This document shows, one piece after another, positions 56,560 through 64,000 of a stretch of 64,000 nt of DNA. Position numbers and translations under genes: made by a program. The notes under the pieces are model-generated. The model did no database searches. It had not been told where the DNA came from and saw only the letters and a list, made by a program, of their open reading frames with translations. Source of the stretch: CAZZEX01 sp964653285 (lineage in GTDB: Bacteria > Chloroflexota > Anaerolineae > B4-G1); the NCBI GenBank assembly GCA_964653285.1, contig CAZZEX010000003.1, positions 26,078 to 90,077 on the forward strand, written 5' to 3'. Position 1 is the stretch's first letter. Each line of letters starts with the position of its first letter.

Positions 56560-57711
56560 GTGTCCTGCGATTTCGATCAAATCATTGACCGGCATCACAC
56601 CGAGAGCGTCAAGTGGCGCCGCTACGGCGAGGACGTGCTGCCCCTCTGGGTGGCCGACATGGACTTTGCCGCACCAGAACCGGTGATCCGCGCCCTGGAA
56701 GAACGTGTGGCACATGGAATCTTTGGTTATGGACGACCACCAGACGGCCTCTGCGAGGTGATTCAGGAGCGGCTGGCCCGGTTGTACGGCTGGTGCGTCG
56801 AGACAGACGAGATATTCTTTATCCCCGGCGTGGTGACCGGATTCAACCTGGCCTGCCATGCCGTCGGTGCACCGGGCGATGAGGTACTGGTGGAAGCCCC
56901 CGTCTACCCACCGATGCTCGCCGCACCGGGAAATGGTGGGCGCACCTGTAAAGTCGTGCCGCTGGTCGAGGGGCGCGAGCGGTACGAACACGACTTTGAC
57001 GCCTTTGAGCAGGCAATCACGGAGCGCACCTCACTCTTTCTGCTCTGCAACCCACACAACCCGGTGGGACGCGTCTTTGAGACGGCCGAACTGGAGCGTC
57101 TGGCCGAGATCTGCCTGCGCCACGACATCGTGATCTGTTCCGATGACATTCACTGTGATATCGTCTACCAGGGACACCGGCACATCCCGATCGCGTCCCT
57201 CGCCCCGGAGATCGCCGCGCGGACAATCACCTTTTTCGCGCCCAGCAAGACCTATAACATCGCGGGGCTTTCCTGCTCGGTGGGCGTGGCCCAAGACTCA
57301 GACCTGCGTGCCAGGCTAAAGCGGATCGGTGCGGGCCTGGTGCCCCACGTCAACGTGCTCGGCTACACGGCCGGACTGGCCGCCTACCGTGACGGTCAGG
57401 CGTGGTTGGACGGGCTGCTCACCTACCTGGAGGCTAACCGCGACTATTTGCTAAAGTACATCGCCACCCACGTGCCCAGCATCAAGTGCAAGCAACCGGA
57501 AGGAACCTTCCTGGCCTGGCTTGACTGTCGAGAAGCGTCCATCCCCGGCAGTCCCTACCAGTTCCTCCTGGAGCACGCCAGGGTGGCGCTGAACGACGGG
57601 ACACCCTTCGGCGTGGGGGGGGAAGGCTTTGTGCGCTTAAATTTTGGCTGTCCGCGCGCCACCCTGATCGAGGCCCTGGAGCGGATGCGGGCCGCGCTGG
57701 AAGAGTTATGA
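56560..57711 (+). CDS. patB: MalY/PatB-type PLP aminotransferase (cystathionine beta-lyase-like)
   Basis: The GTG at 56560 with AGGAGAG five bases upstream gives 383 residues. Motifs of the MalY/PatB group are SVKWRRYGEDVLPLWVADMD, GIFGYGRPPDGL, FFIPGVVTGFNLACHAV, LLCNPHNPVGRVF, VICSDDIHCDIVY and the PLP lysine segment FFAPSKTYNIAGLSCSV; the C-terminal VRLNFGCPRATLIEALER is also typical. These enzymes cleave cystathionine or cysteine to pyruvate, ammonia and a thiol. It converges with the sensor kinase gene, overlapping by 6 bp. Confidence 0.9.
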   Translation: MSCDFDQIIDRHHTESVKWRRYGEDVLPLWVADMDFAAPEPVIRALEERVAHGIFGYGRPPDGLCEVIQERLARLYGWCVETDEIFFIPGVVTGFNLACHAVGAPGDEVLVEAPVYPPMLAAPGNGGRTCKVVPLVEGRERYEHDFDAFEQAITERTSLFLLCNPHNPVGRVFETAELERLAEICLRHDIVICSDDIHCDIVYQGHRHIPIASLAPEIAARTITFFAPSKTYNIAGLSCSVGVAQDSDLRARLKRIGAGLVPHVNVLGYTAGLAAYRDGQAWLDGLLTYLEANRDYLLKYIATHVPSIKCKQPEGTFLAWLDCREASIPGSPYQFLLEHARVALNDGTPFGVGGEGFVRLNFGCPRATLIEALERMRAALEEL

Positions 57712-60030
57712 GACCAGTAGCGGCTGATCACTGCCCGTGTCGGCCCTCACAGCGGCAACGAAGGTTTCCGAACCGGCTGACTCCATACAGCGCGGCTGCA
57801 CGGGGAGGATGACGTGGAACTCGCTGCCGGGACAGGTTCTCTCATCGTGCCCTGGACTTTCAGCCCAAACACGGCCGCCGTGCGCTTCCACAATGCCCCG
57901 GGCAATGGTCAATCCCAGGCCCGGTCCTGCGCCTTTGAATTTGGTCTTGCCAGTGCTGTGTGACATGATGTCGCCCACACGGTAAAACTTTTCAAAGATG
58001 CGCTCCCAGTCATCGGGCGCAATGCCGATGCCGGTGTCAGCCACGACGACTTCAATGGTCTGATCCTGGGACAGCATCCCCCCATCCAGCAGATGGCCAG
58101 TGATCTGAATTCGCCCGCCATCCGGCGTGTATTTGATCGCGTTCTGGATGAGGTGCGAAAAGACCTGCTTCAGCCGCCTGCCATCGGCAGTAATAAGGGG
58201 CAGGTCCTCCAGGCCCTCTACCGTGAGCGTCTGCTTGCGCTCCTCCAGCGCCGTGGCCCAGACGCCCACAGCCATACTCACGATCGAAGCCACCGAGGTC
58301 AGCGACGCGTTCAGTACCAGCGTCTCAGTGTCTAGCTGGGAAACATCGAACATGATGTCCACGATCTCCTTCAGCCGCCGTCCGGCCTTTCTGATGCCTT
58401 GGGTCAGTTGCAACCCGGTGTCGGGGGTCAGCGAGCCGTCCTTGATCATTTCGCTCAGGATGTCAGTGCAACCATACACCTGGGTGAGCGGCGTCCGCAG
58501 CTCATGCGAGGCGATGTCAATAAAGTCGGACTTGGCCTGATCTAACCGGGCCAGTTCGCGGTTGGCCGCAGTTAGTTCTTTGTTGAGACGCTCATTTTCC
58601 ACGTTCTGGATCTTCAAGTCGCCGAACAGGCGTGCGTTCTTCAGCGCCACGGCCGTCTGGTCGGCCAGCGTACTGAGCAGGACCAGGTCGTCGTCAAAAT
58701 AGCGGTCACCGGAGGCTTTGGGGCCCAGCGCTAAGAGGCCAATCCACTCTCCTTTGGCGTAGATGGGCACGTAGACGTCCATATCCAGATTGGCCAGCCA
58801 GGCGCGCTCCGCCGGAGAAGTCTCTCTGAAGCGGGGTAGCAGGTCTATGTCGTACTGGGTCAGGGGACGGTTTTTCAGACGCAAGTAGTTGGCCACAGGA
58901 CTTTCGAAGGACAGAACGCCTGGGGACAGGTCTTCTCCCCTGCCTGTCACGCCTCGCAGGCGGAAATAGCCGCTTCCGTCCTTCCCTCCTTTTTCGTAAT
59001 GCACCACGAACAGCGCACCGCGCTGGCTCCCCATCGCCTCGCTGATGAGACCCACCGCCACCATCGCCAACCGTTCCAGGTGCAAGATGTTGCTGATACT
59101 CATGCTATATTCGCGCAGCATGCGCCTGGGATCGTAGCCGGCCCCGGAGATTAGCCGGTTCACCAATCGTTGAACCAGGCCCAGAAGAGGATCGAAAAGA
59201 ATGGCCAGAATCAGGGCCATGGTCGCCCCGACCAACAAAGGACTGTAGCCAGGCACGGACTGAAAGACGTATTCCATCAACAGAAAGCCAGCGGTGTAAA
59301 TGATCACCGTCAAGAGCGTGATGATCAGGTAACTCACCGTCCGCCGCGCCATCTGACGCACGTCGGGCAGGCGATAGGTCAGCACAACGTAAGCGGCGAT
59401 GAGTGTGCCCAGCAGGTGGAAACCGCTGTCCAACGGTTCGCGCCCGGCGAAGAGCAGCGCAGCGCTGGCGATGGTGAGCCCCAGGGCCAGGGACCAGTAC
59501 GTGATCCGGTTTCTGTGCAGCGGTTGCTGCGTCCGGCGATAGGCCCTCGCCGTCAGGAGCGTCGCCCCGCCCATGAAGATCCCCCAGCCAAAGACCAACG
59601 CGCTGAAGCCAATCCCCTGGCGTTGAATGGACCACCCCTTGCCGGCCCACAGCACCTGGGGCAGGGCCAGCAGATTCTCGTTGAGGACGACCACCGCCGC
59701 TATCCAGGCCACGCCCAGCGCCCACCAGCTCCAGCCGGCCCCTTCGAGCCGCAGGAACGACCGGTTCAGATGAAGGAACAGCAAAGATAGGAGAAGTAAC
59801 CCATAAAGCGGCACTCGCGCCAGAACGTCGTCGGCGAGAAAAGCAAGCCAGCCCAGCCGCGAGAGTACCTGACCTAGCGTCAAGAAAAAGGAGAGCACGA
59901 AGTAAAGACCCAGCAAGTCCACGGCCCATTCCCGGAAGCCGCGTCTCTTCAGGGTAACCCCGGCGATAAGGAAGTATAGGACGCCTACCAAGCCTAAAAA
60001 GATGAGCGTTGGGTCAGCGGTTTTCATCAT
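57706..60030 (-). CDS. Sensor histidine kinase with multi-TM sensor and GAF domain
   Basis: The ATG at 60030 gives 774 residues. The N-terminal half holds about nine membrane helices (ADPTLIFLGLVGVLYFLIAG through SPLLVGATMALILAILFDPL), in the 7TM/NPL-like class. A GAF domain follows (about 340-480: MDVYVPIYAKGEWIGLLALG), then a short coiled coil (VENERLNKELTAANRELARL). HisKA is DIASHELRTPLTQVYG with the phospho-His, and HATPase_c has HLIQNAIKYTPDGG, DTGIGI and GLGLTIARGIVEAHGG. No response regulator is adjacent, so the partner is elsewhere. The predicted ligand is unknown. Confidence 0.9.
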   Translation of the reverse strand: MMKTADPTLIFLGLVGVLYFLIAGVTLKRRGFREWAVDLLGLYFVLSFFLTLGQVLSRLGWLAFLADDVLARVPLYGLLLLSLLFLHLNRSFLRLEGAGWSWWALGVAWIAAVVVLNENLLALPQVLWAGKGWSIQRQGIGFSALVFGWGIFMGGATLLTARAYRRTQQPLHRNRITYWSLALGLTIASAALLFAGREPLDSGFHLLGTLIAAYVVLTYRLPDVRQMARRTVSYLIITLLTVIIYTAGFLLMEYVFQSVPGYSPLLVGATMALILAILFDPLLGLVQRLVNRLISGAGYDPRRMLREYSMSISNILHLERLAMVAVGLISEAMGSQRGALFVVHYEKGGKDGSGYFRLRGVTGRGEDLSPGVLSFESPVANYLRLKNRPLTQYDIDLLPRFRETSPAERAWLANLDMDVYVPIYAKGEWIGLLALGPKASGDRYFDDDLVLLSTLADQTAVALKNARLFGDLKIQNVENERLNKELTAANRELARLDQAKSDFIDIASHELRTPLTQVYGCTDILSEMIKDGSLTPDTGLQLTQGIRKAGRRLKEIVDIMFDVSQLDTETLVLNASLTSVASIVSMAVGVWATALEERKQTLTVEGLEDLPLITADGRRLKQVFSHLIQNAIKYTPDGGRIQITGHLLDGGMLSQDQTIEVVVADTGIGIAPDDWERIFEKFYRVGDIMSHSTGKTKFKGAGPGLGLTIARGIVEAHGGRVWAESPGHDERTCPGSEFHVILPVQPRCMESAGSETFVAAVRADTGSDQPLLVS

Positions 60031-60063
60031 AGTACCCCTTCCTCCCAACCCCTTCAGCAGATC

Positions 60064-60449
60064 CTACAGTCCACCGTATTCCTCGCAGGCGGCATTGGCC
60101 AACCGCCAGGGTACACTGAACAATCCCAGGATGCCGTGGGGCCGGACGCGCTTAAACAGGGCTTGGGCCTCAGCCACCCAGGAGACGACCCGCTCACAGC
60201 GCCAGGCTGTCCACCCTGCTTCGTGCCGGTCAAGCAGCGTCCGGGCGACGGCGGGAATGCCGCCTTGACGAATCTCGACACTGGCCTCGTGGCTGAAGCG
60301 GGCCAGCGTGTCGGGATCGAAGGAGGTGTGGGGCAGGTACGGGTCGTGGACTTTCCAGTGGCAGGGCCGGCGGATAAAACCGAGCCAGGCGCTGTCAACG
60401 GCATAGTCCGTGAGCAGTTTGTAACCGTCTGGCGAAGATTCGCCTCAAA
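60064..60449 (-). pseudogene. Unrecognised 3' gene fragment
   Basis: A minus-strand frame open from about 60449 reads SSPDGYKLLTDYAVDSAWLG, later HWKVHDPYLPHTSFDPDTLA, ASVEIRQGGIPAVARTLLDR and ILGLFSVPWRLANAACEEYG, then stop at 60064. Codon usage is that of real genes. No start codon is in place and a stop closes the frame upstream, so the 5' part is lost, perhaps with the nearby MITE insertion. The protein is not recognised. Confidence 0.5.
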
Positions 60450-60516
60450 CCGACAGGCTGAATAGGATGCAGACACATGCAGACTTTCGCAGATACCCTC
60501 GCAGATAAGAACAGAG

Positions 60517-60664
60517 GCAATAGCGCAAAACTCACCCTGTCACCCTGAGCGCAGTGAAGGGAAGGGAAGGGAAGGGAAGCGAAGGGCCTCCACCAGAGCA
60601 GAGGGAGATTCTTCGCTACGCTCAGAATGACGGCTAGCCGTCAGGGCGACTTTTGCGATACTGC
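60517..60664. mobile_element. MITE copy D with perfect 8-bp target duplication
   Basis: The 148-bp element has ends GCAATAGCGCAAAACTCACC and, inward from the right, GCAGTATCGCAAAAGTCGCC. It is flanked by GAACAGAG on both sides (60509-60516 and 60665-60672). The interior carries an expanded GAAGG microsatellite (four units against two in copy A). It is the reference copy for the family. Confidence 0.9.
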
Positions 60665-60802
60665 GAACAGAGCCTTCCTCAAAATCAGCGTGAATCTGCG
60701 TTTGAGCCACGTTATTATCCTAGCACGCTTCTGTTCACATAGCGTTAAAGGAATACGAAATATTTACTAGAATCCATCGCTCCCCTGAACGGTCACAACC
60801 CA

Positions 60803-61342
60803 TCAGACGATTTGACTTTCACCACGGGTTGGCGCGTGCGCAGCATGAAGGTTTTCCGACACGCGCTCCAGATCGCGCATGTGCCCCAACTGGTAGCCGT
60901 AGATGGCATGACGGCGACTCTCGACGAAGACCACCGGCCGCTACGAGAGGGCGAAGGGCGCGGTGAAGTACCCCACGTCCTGCTGCTGCAGGCCACGACC
61001 GAAGACGTGGGCGAAGCGCAGTTCCTGCCCGTCGTGAATCAAATGAGGCTCGCGGTTGAGGGTGATACGGTCAACGGGGAAAATGACGATGCTTGGGCTG
61101 TGCTGCATCAGCCAGTCTGAAGCGTCGGCGAAGAGACGCCGCAGGAAGCGGGCCTGTTCGCGGTTCTGCATGTGTGCCAGCAGTGGCCCCAGTCCGTGCA
61201 CTTGCACGGCCCGGGGCAGGCGGGTGCGCCCCTGCAGGCAGCGCAGGAAGGCCACGATGCTCATCGGCTCCCCGAGGTCCTCGATCTTGCGGCCGATGAA
61301 CCGACGTTCGACGAAGTGGTAGCCGGGGCGTAATTCGTGCAT
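60803..61342 (-). pseudogene. Unknown protein gene with an in-frame amber codon
   Basis: From the ATG at 61342 the frame reads HELRPGYHFVERRFIGRKIE, then SIVAFLRCLQGRTRLPRAVQ and VGYFTAPFALS, where TAG stands at 60941-60943. The same frame continues with RPVVFVESRRHAIYGYQLGH and MRDLERVSENLHAAH for 45 codons to a TGA. The downstream part has the codon style of real protein and no frameshift is needed, so the TAG is either a recent nonsense mutation or is read through. It is just downstream of the methyltransferase on the same strand. Family not recognised; DUF3780-type partners of DUF1156 methyltransferases are worth testing. Confidence 0.55.
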
Positions 61343-61396
61343 TCTCTTGTCCCTTTCGCGTTTCTGCGTCTCTCCCCGACGCTACTTGTGGAATTT

Positions 61397-61455
61397 GTAG
61401 TGGCGACTTTAGTCGCTCTACACCCTTTATGGACGACTAAAGTCGTCATTACAAA
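61397..61455. repeat. Inverted repeat between methyltransferase and downstream gene
   Basis: TAGTGGCGACTTTAGTCGC and GACGACTAAAGTCGTCATTA share the core ACTAAAGTCG in opposite directions, a dispersed repeat type common in Chloroflexota spacers. Confidence 0.5.
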
Positions 61456-61463
61456 CAATTGCG

Positions 61464-64000
61464 CTACACCAGCGCTTCCTGCCTGGGAGCCAGTGCACGG
61501 CGCGAGAGTTCGGCCACGGCCCGCCAGACCCGGTCGCCGGTCTTGCGGTACAGGTGCTCCAGCACGGCCACGAGTTCCTCCCGGCTCCAGCGGCCCATCA
61601 TCCTCCACTGGAGCGGCTGGCCGGTCTGGTAGATGGCGTAGAGGTAGTGGGCGACGTCTATCAGGGGTAGTTCCGCCCCCCGTTCGATCTGCCGTTCGAC
61701 GAATTCGACCCGCTGCCCGGGCGTGGCGACGGCGAAGCGCCGGCCCTTCCTGACCAGGTAGCCCCGCCCGGTGAAGTCCGAGAGGCTCCCGCCGCCAGTG
61801 ACCAGCCGCTTGCGCAGTTCGTCACCGCTGACGGCCTGCTGGCCGGCAATGTAGAGCAGGTAGAGTTTGGTCATCTCGTCGAGCGTGGGGGGCAGGAGTT
61901 TGAGTTCGTAGGACTTGATGAGCGAGTCCACCAGGTCGTCCAGGTCGTCCACGGCCTGGTCCACGCCCACCGGCTCCCCCTCCTTGAGGACGTGGGGCCA
62001 GTGTTTGGAGTAGATCTCCAGGCAGCGGCCCATGGCGATGACGAAGAGATCGCCGTCGGAGAGTTGGCGGCCGGAGGTCTTGAGCCGTTCGACCGACGCC
62101 TGGGCGGCGAAGTAGATCTCGTCCTTGAGCGTCTCCCAGCCCACCATCTGCCCATCTCCCGGCCGTTTGCGGCAGACGAAGGGGATGTCGTATTTGATGT
62201 TGCCTACTTCGCCGTGAAGCCCTGTACGGGCATCGGACTGGACAGGGTAGACAGCAGTCGCATAGAAGCCAGTCTCCAGGATGGCGTTCAGCACCGATTT
62301 CCAGGCCCAGGTCTCTTTGTGATGAAAAGTGAAAACCATCAGGCCTTCGTCCTTGAGGACACGGTGACATTCGCGGAAGACGCGGGTCAAGCCCCGAAAG
62401 AATGACTCCTCGTCCTTGATCTCGATGCGCAACTCCTGTAACTTCTTGAGGCTGCCACGCACACCGACGTTGGAGATAATCTCTCGTGCCTTGGGCGTAT
62501 ATTGCGGTCGGAAGTGGGAATAGTGGCTGGAAAGCGCCAGGCGCAGCCAGATATAGAAGAAGTCGGCCAACTCCGAATAGGTCACTTGGCCACAATAAGG
62601 CGGGTCGGTGATTACTGCATCTATCGCCCTGTCGGGAATCCGTGAAAGGTCTTCGGAGGTTTGAGCCCACAGGAGAGTATTACCTTGACCAGCTAGAACG
62701 CTGGCAAAGTCGCTAGCCCACTTCGCGGTCACCGTGTCACCCGTCTTTCGTCTGGCTGCACCGTCTCGCTCAAACGGTCTGATGCCGTACTCTTTTCCCC
62801 TTCGAGTCTTGTGGTAGTATCTAACAAAGCTGCCCCTCCCATACTTTGTTCCCCAAACGTTATTCTCGAGTGGCTGGTCAACAGTATGGAAGGCATGCAG
62901 GCCAAAGAGCGGTTCAAGTTTCTGGGCCGAGGCATTGTATTTGCACAAGAGGTTATTGGCATTCACGGCATCCGAGAGAGTCATTACAAACAGTTCGCAG
63001 ATATTCGCGTCCGGGATGCGCAGGATAGTGTCCATGAGCATCCCCAGGCACAGCAACTGTCGCTCGTTGAACAACTGGTGGAAGTAGCGGTAGTTTTGGA
63101 AGATGACCGCGTCGGTGTGGATGTCCATCGGGATTTCCTGCTTGGGCCAGGGCAGTTCATCCTTACGCCGCTCGAATTCGGCCTTCGCCTCCTCGAACAG
63201 CGCCCGGTCTTCCGCGCCGGCCGGCTTGTAGCCCCGCCGGGCGTAGGAGTTACCCCCCTCGGTCCCCCCTACGAGGGGGGAAGAGGAGGTGCCGTTCCAC
63301 GCCTTGGCCGCCCTCTCGCACGCCCCGCAGTAGTACTCCAGGGCGAACATCTCCGTCTCCGGCGGCCCCTCGCCGCGCCGCACCGCCTCCAGCACCCGCT
63401 CCACCTGGCCGCAGTGGGGGCAGGTGTACTTGCCCCGCTGGGTCACGCCCCGCCGGGGGACGAAGCGGCGGCCACATTCCGGGCAGGTGGCCTCTTGGTC
63501 CAGATCGTCCACGGTGAAGACGTGGATGCAATCGGGGCAGAAGACGGTGTGCACGTTGCCTTTCGAGGCCAGGCGGTAGGAGGGGAAGAGGCGCACCTCG
63601 CGGCCGCAGCCGACGCACCTCACCTTCTTAACCCAGAAGACGTACATCACGTCGGCCTCGTGGCCCAGGGGACAGGTGGTCTTGTAGTAGCGCAGGATCT
63701 GCGGCGCGACCGTTCTCTCCAACTGTTTGAACGCTTCGTCCAGCGCTTCTAACTCTACCGGCTCGATCTCCTTCTTGGTCACGAACCAGGCCACGGGATT
63801 GAGGTCCACGCCCACGACCTTGCAGCCCAACCGCAGCGCCTCGACGATTGAAGTGCCGCCGCCCATGAAGGGGTCGAGGATGATGGGGGGGCGGTGCGTG
63901 CCGTCGGGATTGGTCACCAGCAGTTGGTTGCGCGAGTAGAAGCGCCGCCACAACTCCCCCCGCTCCAGGTCGTCCTCGGCGAAGGTGGTCAGGATGAGCA
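61464..64000 (-). CDS. Zinc-ribbon DNA methyltransferase, DUF1156-like, 5' end outside window
   Basis: The frame is open to the window edge (LILTTFAEDDLERGELWRRF at its visible start), so at least 845 residues are present and the N-terminus is missing. Motif I is IILDPFMGGGTSIVEALRLG and the catalytic motif is VITDPPYCGQVTYSELADFF, typical amino-methyltransferase motifs. Several CxxC zinc pairs lie between (RCVGCGRE, CPDC, CPECGRRF, CPHCG). The architecture matches COG1743/DUF1156 methyltransferases, which occur in anti-phage clusters with a DUF499 ATPase and helicase. Codons at about 62250-63060 are less GC-rich than the rest. Confidence 0.85.
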   Translation of the reverse strand, partial: LILTTFAEDDLERGELWRRFYSRNQLLVTNPDGTHRPPIILDPFMGGGTSIVEALRLGCKVVGVDLNPVAWFVTKKEIEPVELEALDEAFKQLERTVAPQILRYYKTTCPLGHEADVMYVFWVKKVRCVGCGREVRLFPSYRLASKGNVHTVFCPDCIHVFTVDDLDQEATCPECGRRFVPRRGVTQRGKYTCPHCGQVERVLEAVRRGEGPPETEMFALEYYCGACERAAKAWNGTSSSPLVGGTEGGNSYARRGYKPAGAEDRALFEEAKAEFERRKDELPWPKQEIPMDIHTDAVIFQNYRYFHQLFNERQLLCLGMLMDTILRIPDANICELFVMTLSDAVNANNLLCKYNASAQKLEPLFGLHAFHTVDQPLENNVWGTKYGRGSFVRYYHKTRRGKEYGIRPFERDGAARRKTGDTVTAKWASDFASVLAGQGNTLLWAQTSEDLSRIPDRAIDAVITDPPYCGQVTYSELADFFYIWLRLALSSHYSHFRPQYTPKAREIISNVGVRGSLKKLQELRIEIKDEESFFRGLTRVFRECHRVLKDEGLMVFTFHHKETWAWKSVLNAILETGFYATAVYPVQSDARTGLHGEVGNIKYDIPFVCRKRPGDGQMVGWETLKDEIYFAAQASVERLKTSGRQLSDGDLFVIAMGRCLEIYSKHWPHVLKEGEPVGVDQAVDDLDDLVDSLIKSYELKLLPPTLDEMTKLYLLYIAGQQAVSGDELRKRLVTGGGSLSDFTGRGYLVRKGRRFAVATPGQRVEFVERQIERGAELPLIDVAHYLYAIYQTGQPLQWRMMGRWSREELVAVLEHLYRKTGDRVWRAVAELSRRALAPRQEALV

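Noticed and set aside
60054..60476. 140-codon minus-strand frame starting MSASYS
   Set aside because: Another minus-strand frame in the same place has protein-like sequence (LLTDYAVDSAWLGF); this one is its shifted shadow.

Overview
The window is GC-rich bacterial DNA, most likely from a Chloroflexota (Anaerolineae-like) genome, probably metagenomic. This rests on inference: a degraded surface-protein tail ending YLPLVLKNW, the Fur-FeoA-FeoB and thioredoxin reductase gene sets, a type A RNase P RNA, and many dispersed palindromic repeats typical of that phylum. No rRNA or tRNA gene was recognised.

Region 1 (1-12.6 kb) is mainly housekeeping. It holds a GH4 alpha-galactosidase next to a 5'-truncated galT, then a Fur-FeoA-FeoB-YibE/F-like-FeoC ferrous iron operon. 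On the minus strand follow endonuclease IV, a gamma-carbonic anhydrase and a cupin. A thiol-redox operon comes next (zinc ribbon, CsoR/CstR-like sensor, protein disulfide oxidoreductase, thioredoxin reductase), then a lipoate ligase with a GcvH-like protein, and rpsT, which starts with UUG.

Region 2 (12.6-33.6 kb) is a defence island. A three-gene cassette, two members of which share an SGxVHTGxGDI tag, runs into rnpB, whose -35 box lies inside the last cassette gene. After a MITE comes an orphan hicB whose hicA partner is reduced to 12 codons. At that point a BREX-like operon begins: BrxA-like, a small BrxB-position protein, a BrxC/PglY-like ATPase, a TPR protein, an AbiEi/AbiEii pair, a 774-residue zinc-ribbon DNA methyltransferase in place of PglX, an Mrr_N-like protein, a wHTH protein, PglZ, and a BrxL without the Lon protease domain. 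The methyltransferase and the Mrr_N-like protein share a C-terminal module of about 70 residues. The island ends near a frameshifted M20 peptidase remnant.

Region 3 (33.8-43.5 kb) has an alpha-oxoamine synthase, membrane proteins, a ParE/Phd-type toxin-antitoxin pair with a clear promoter, a Thr/Pro stalk protein, three tandem M42 aminopeptidases and a ComEA-like protein. Region 4 (43.6-55.7 kb) is a minus-strand surface and polysaccharide block: a secreted four-repeat protein, a flippase-like protein, three methyltransferases, a GT4 and a GT2 glycosyltransferase, a DegT aminotransferase, a lipoprotein, a large membrane protein and a HEPN/MNT pair. Region 5 (55.7-64 kb) carries gene remnants, a MalY/PatB aminotransferase, a multi-TM sensor kinase, and at the right edge a second zinc-ribbon DNA methyltransferase followed by a gene with an in-frame amber codon, perhaps the edge of another defence island.

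Across the window a MITE family (four copies, two with 8-bp target duplications, one carrying a nested second element), in-frame palindromic insertions in three proteins, and short-period intergenic repeats show heavy repeat activity.
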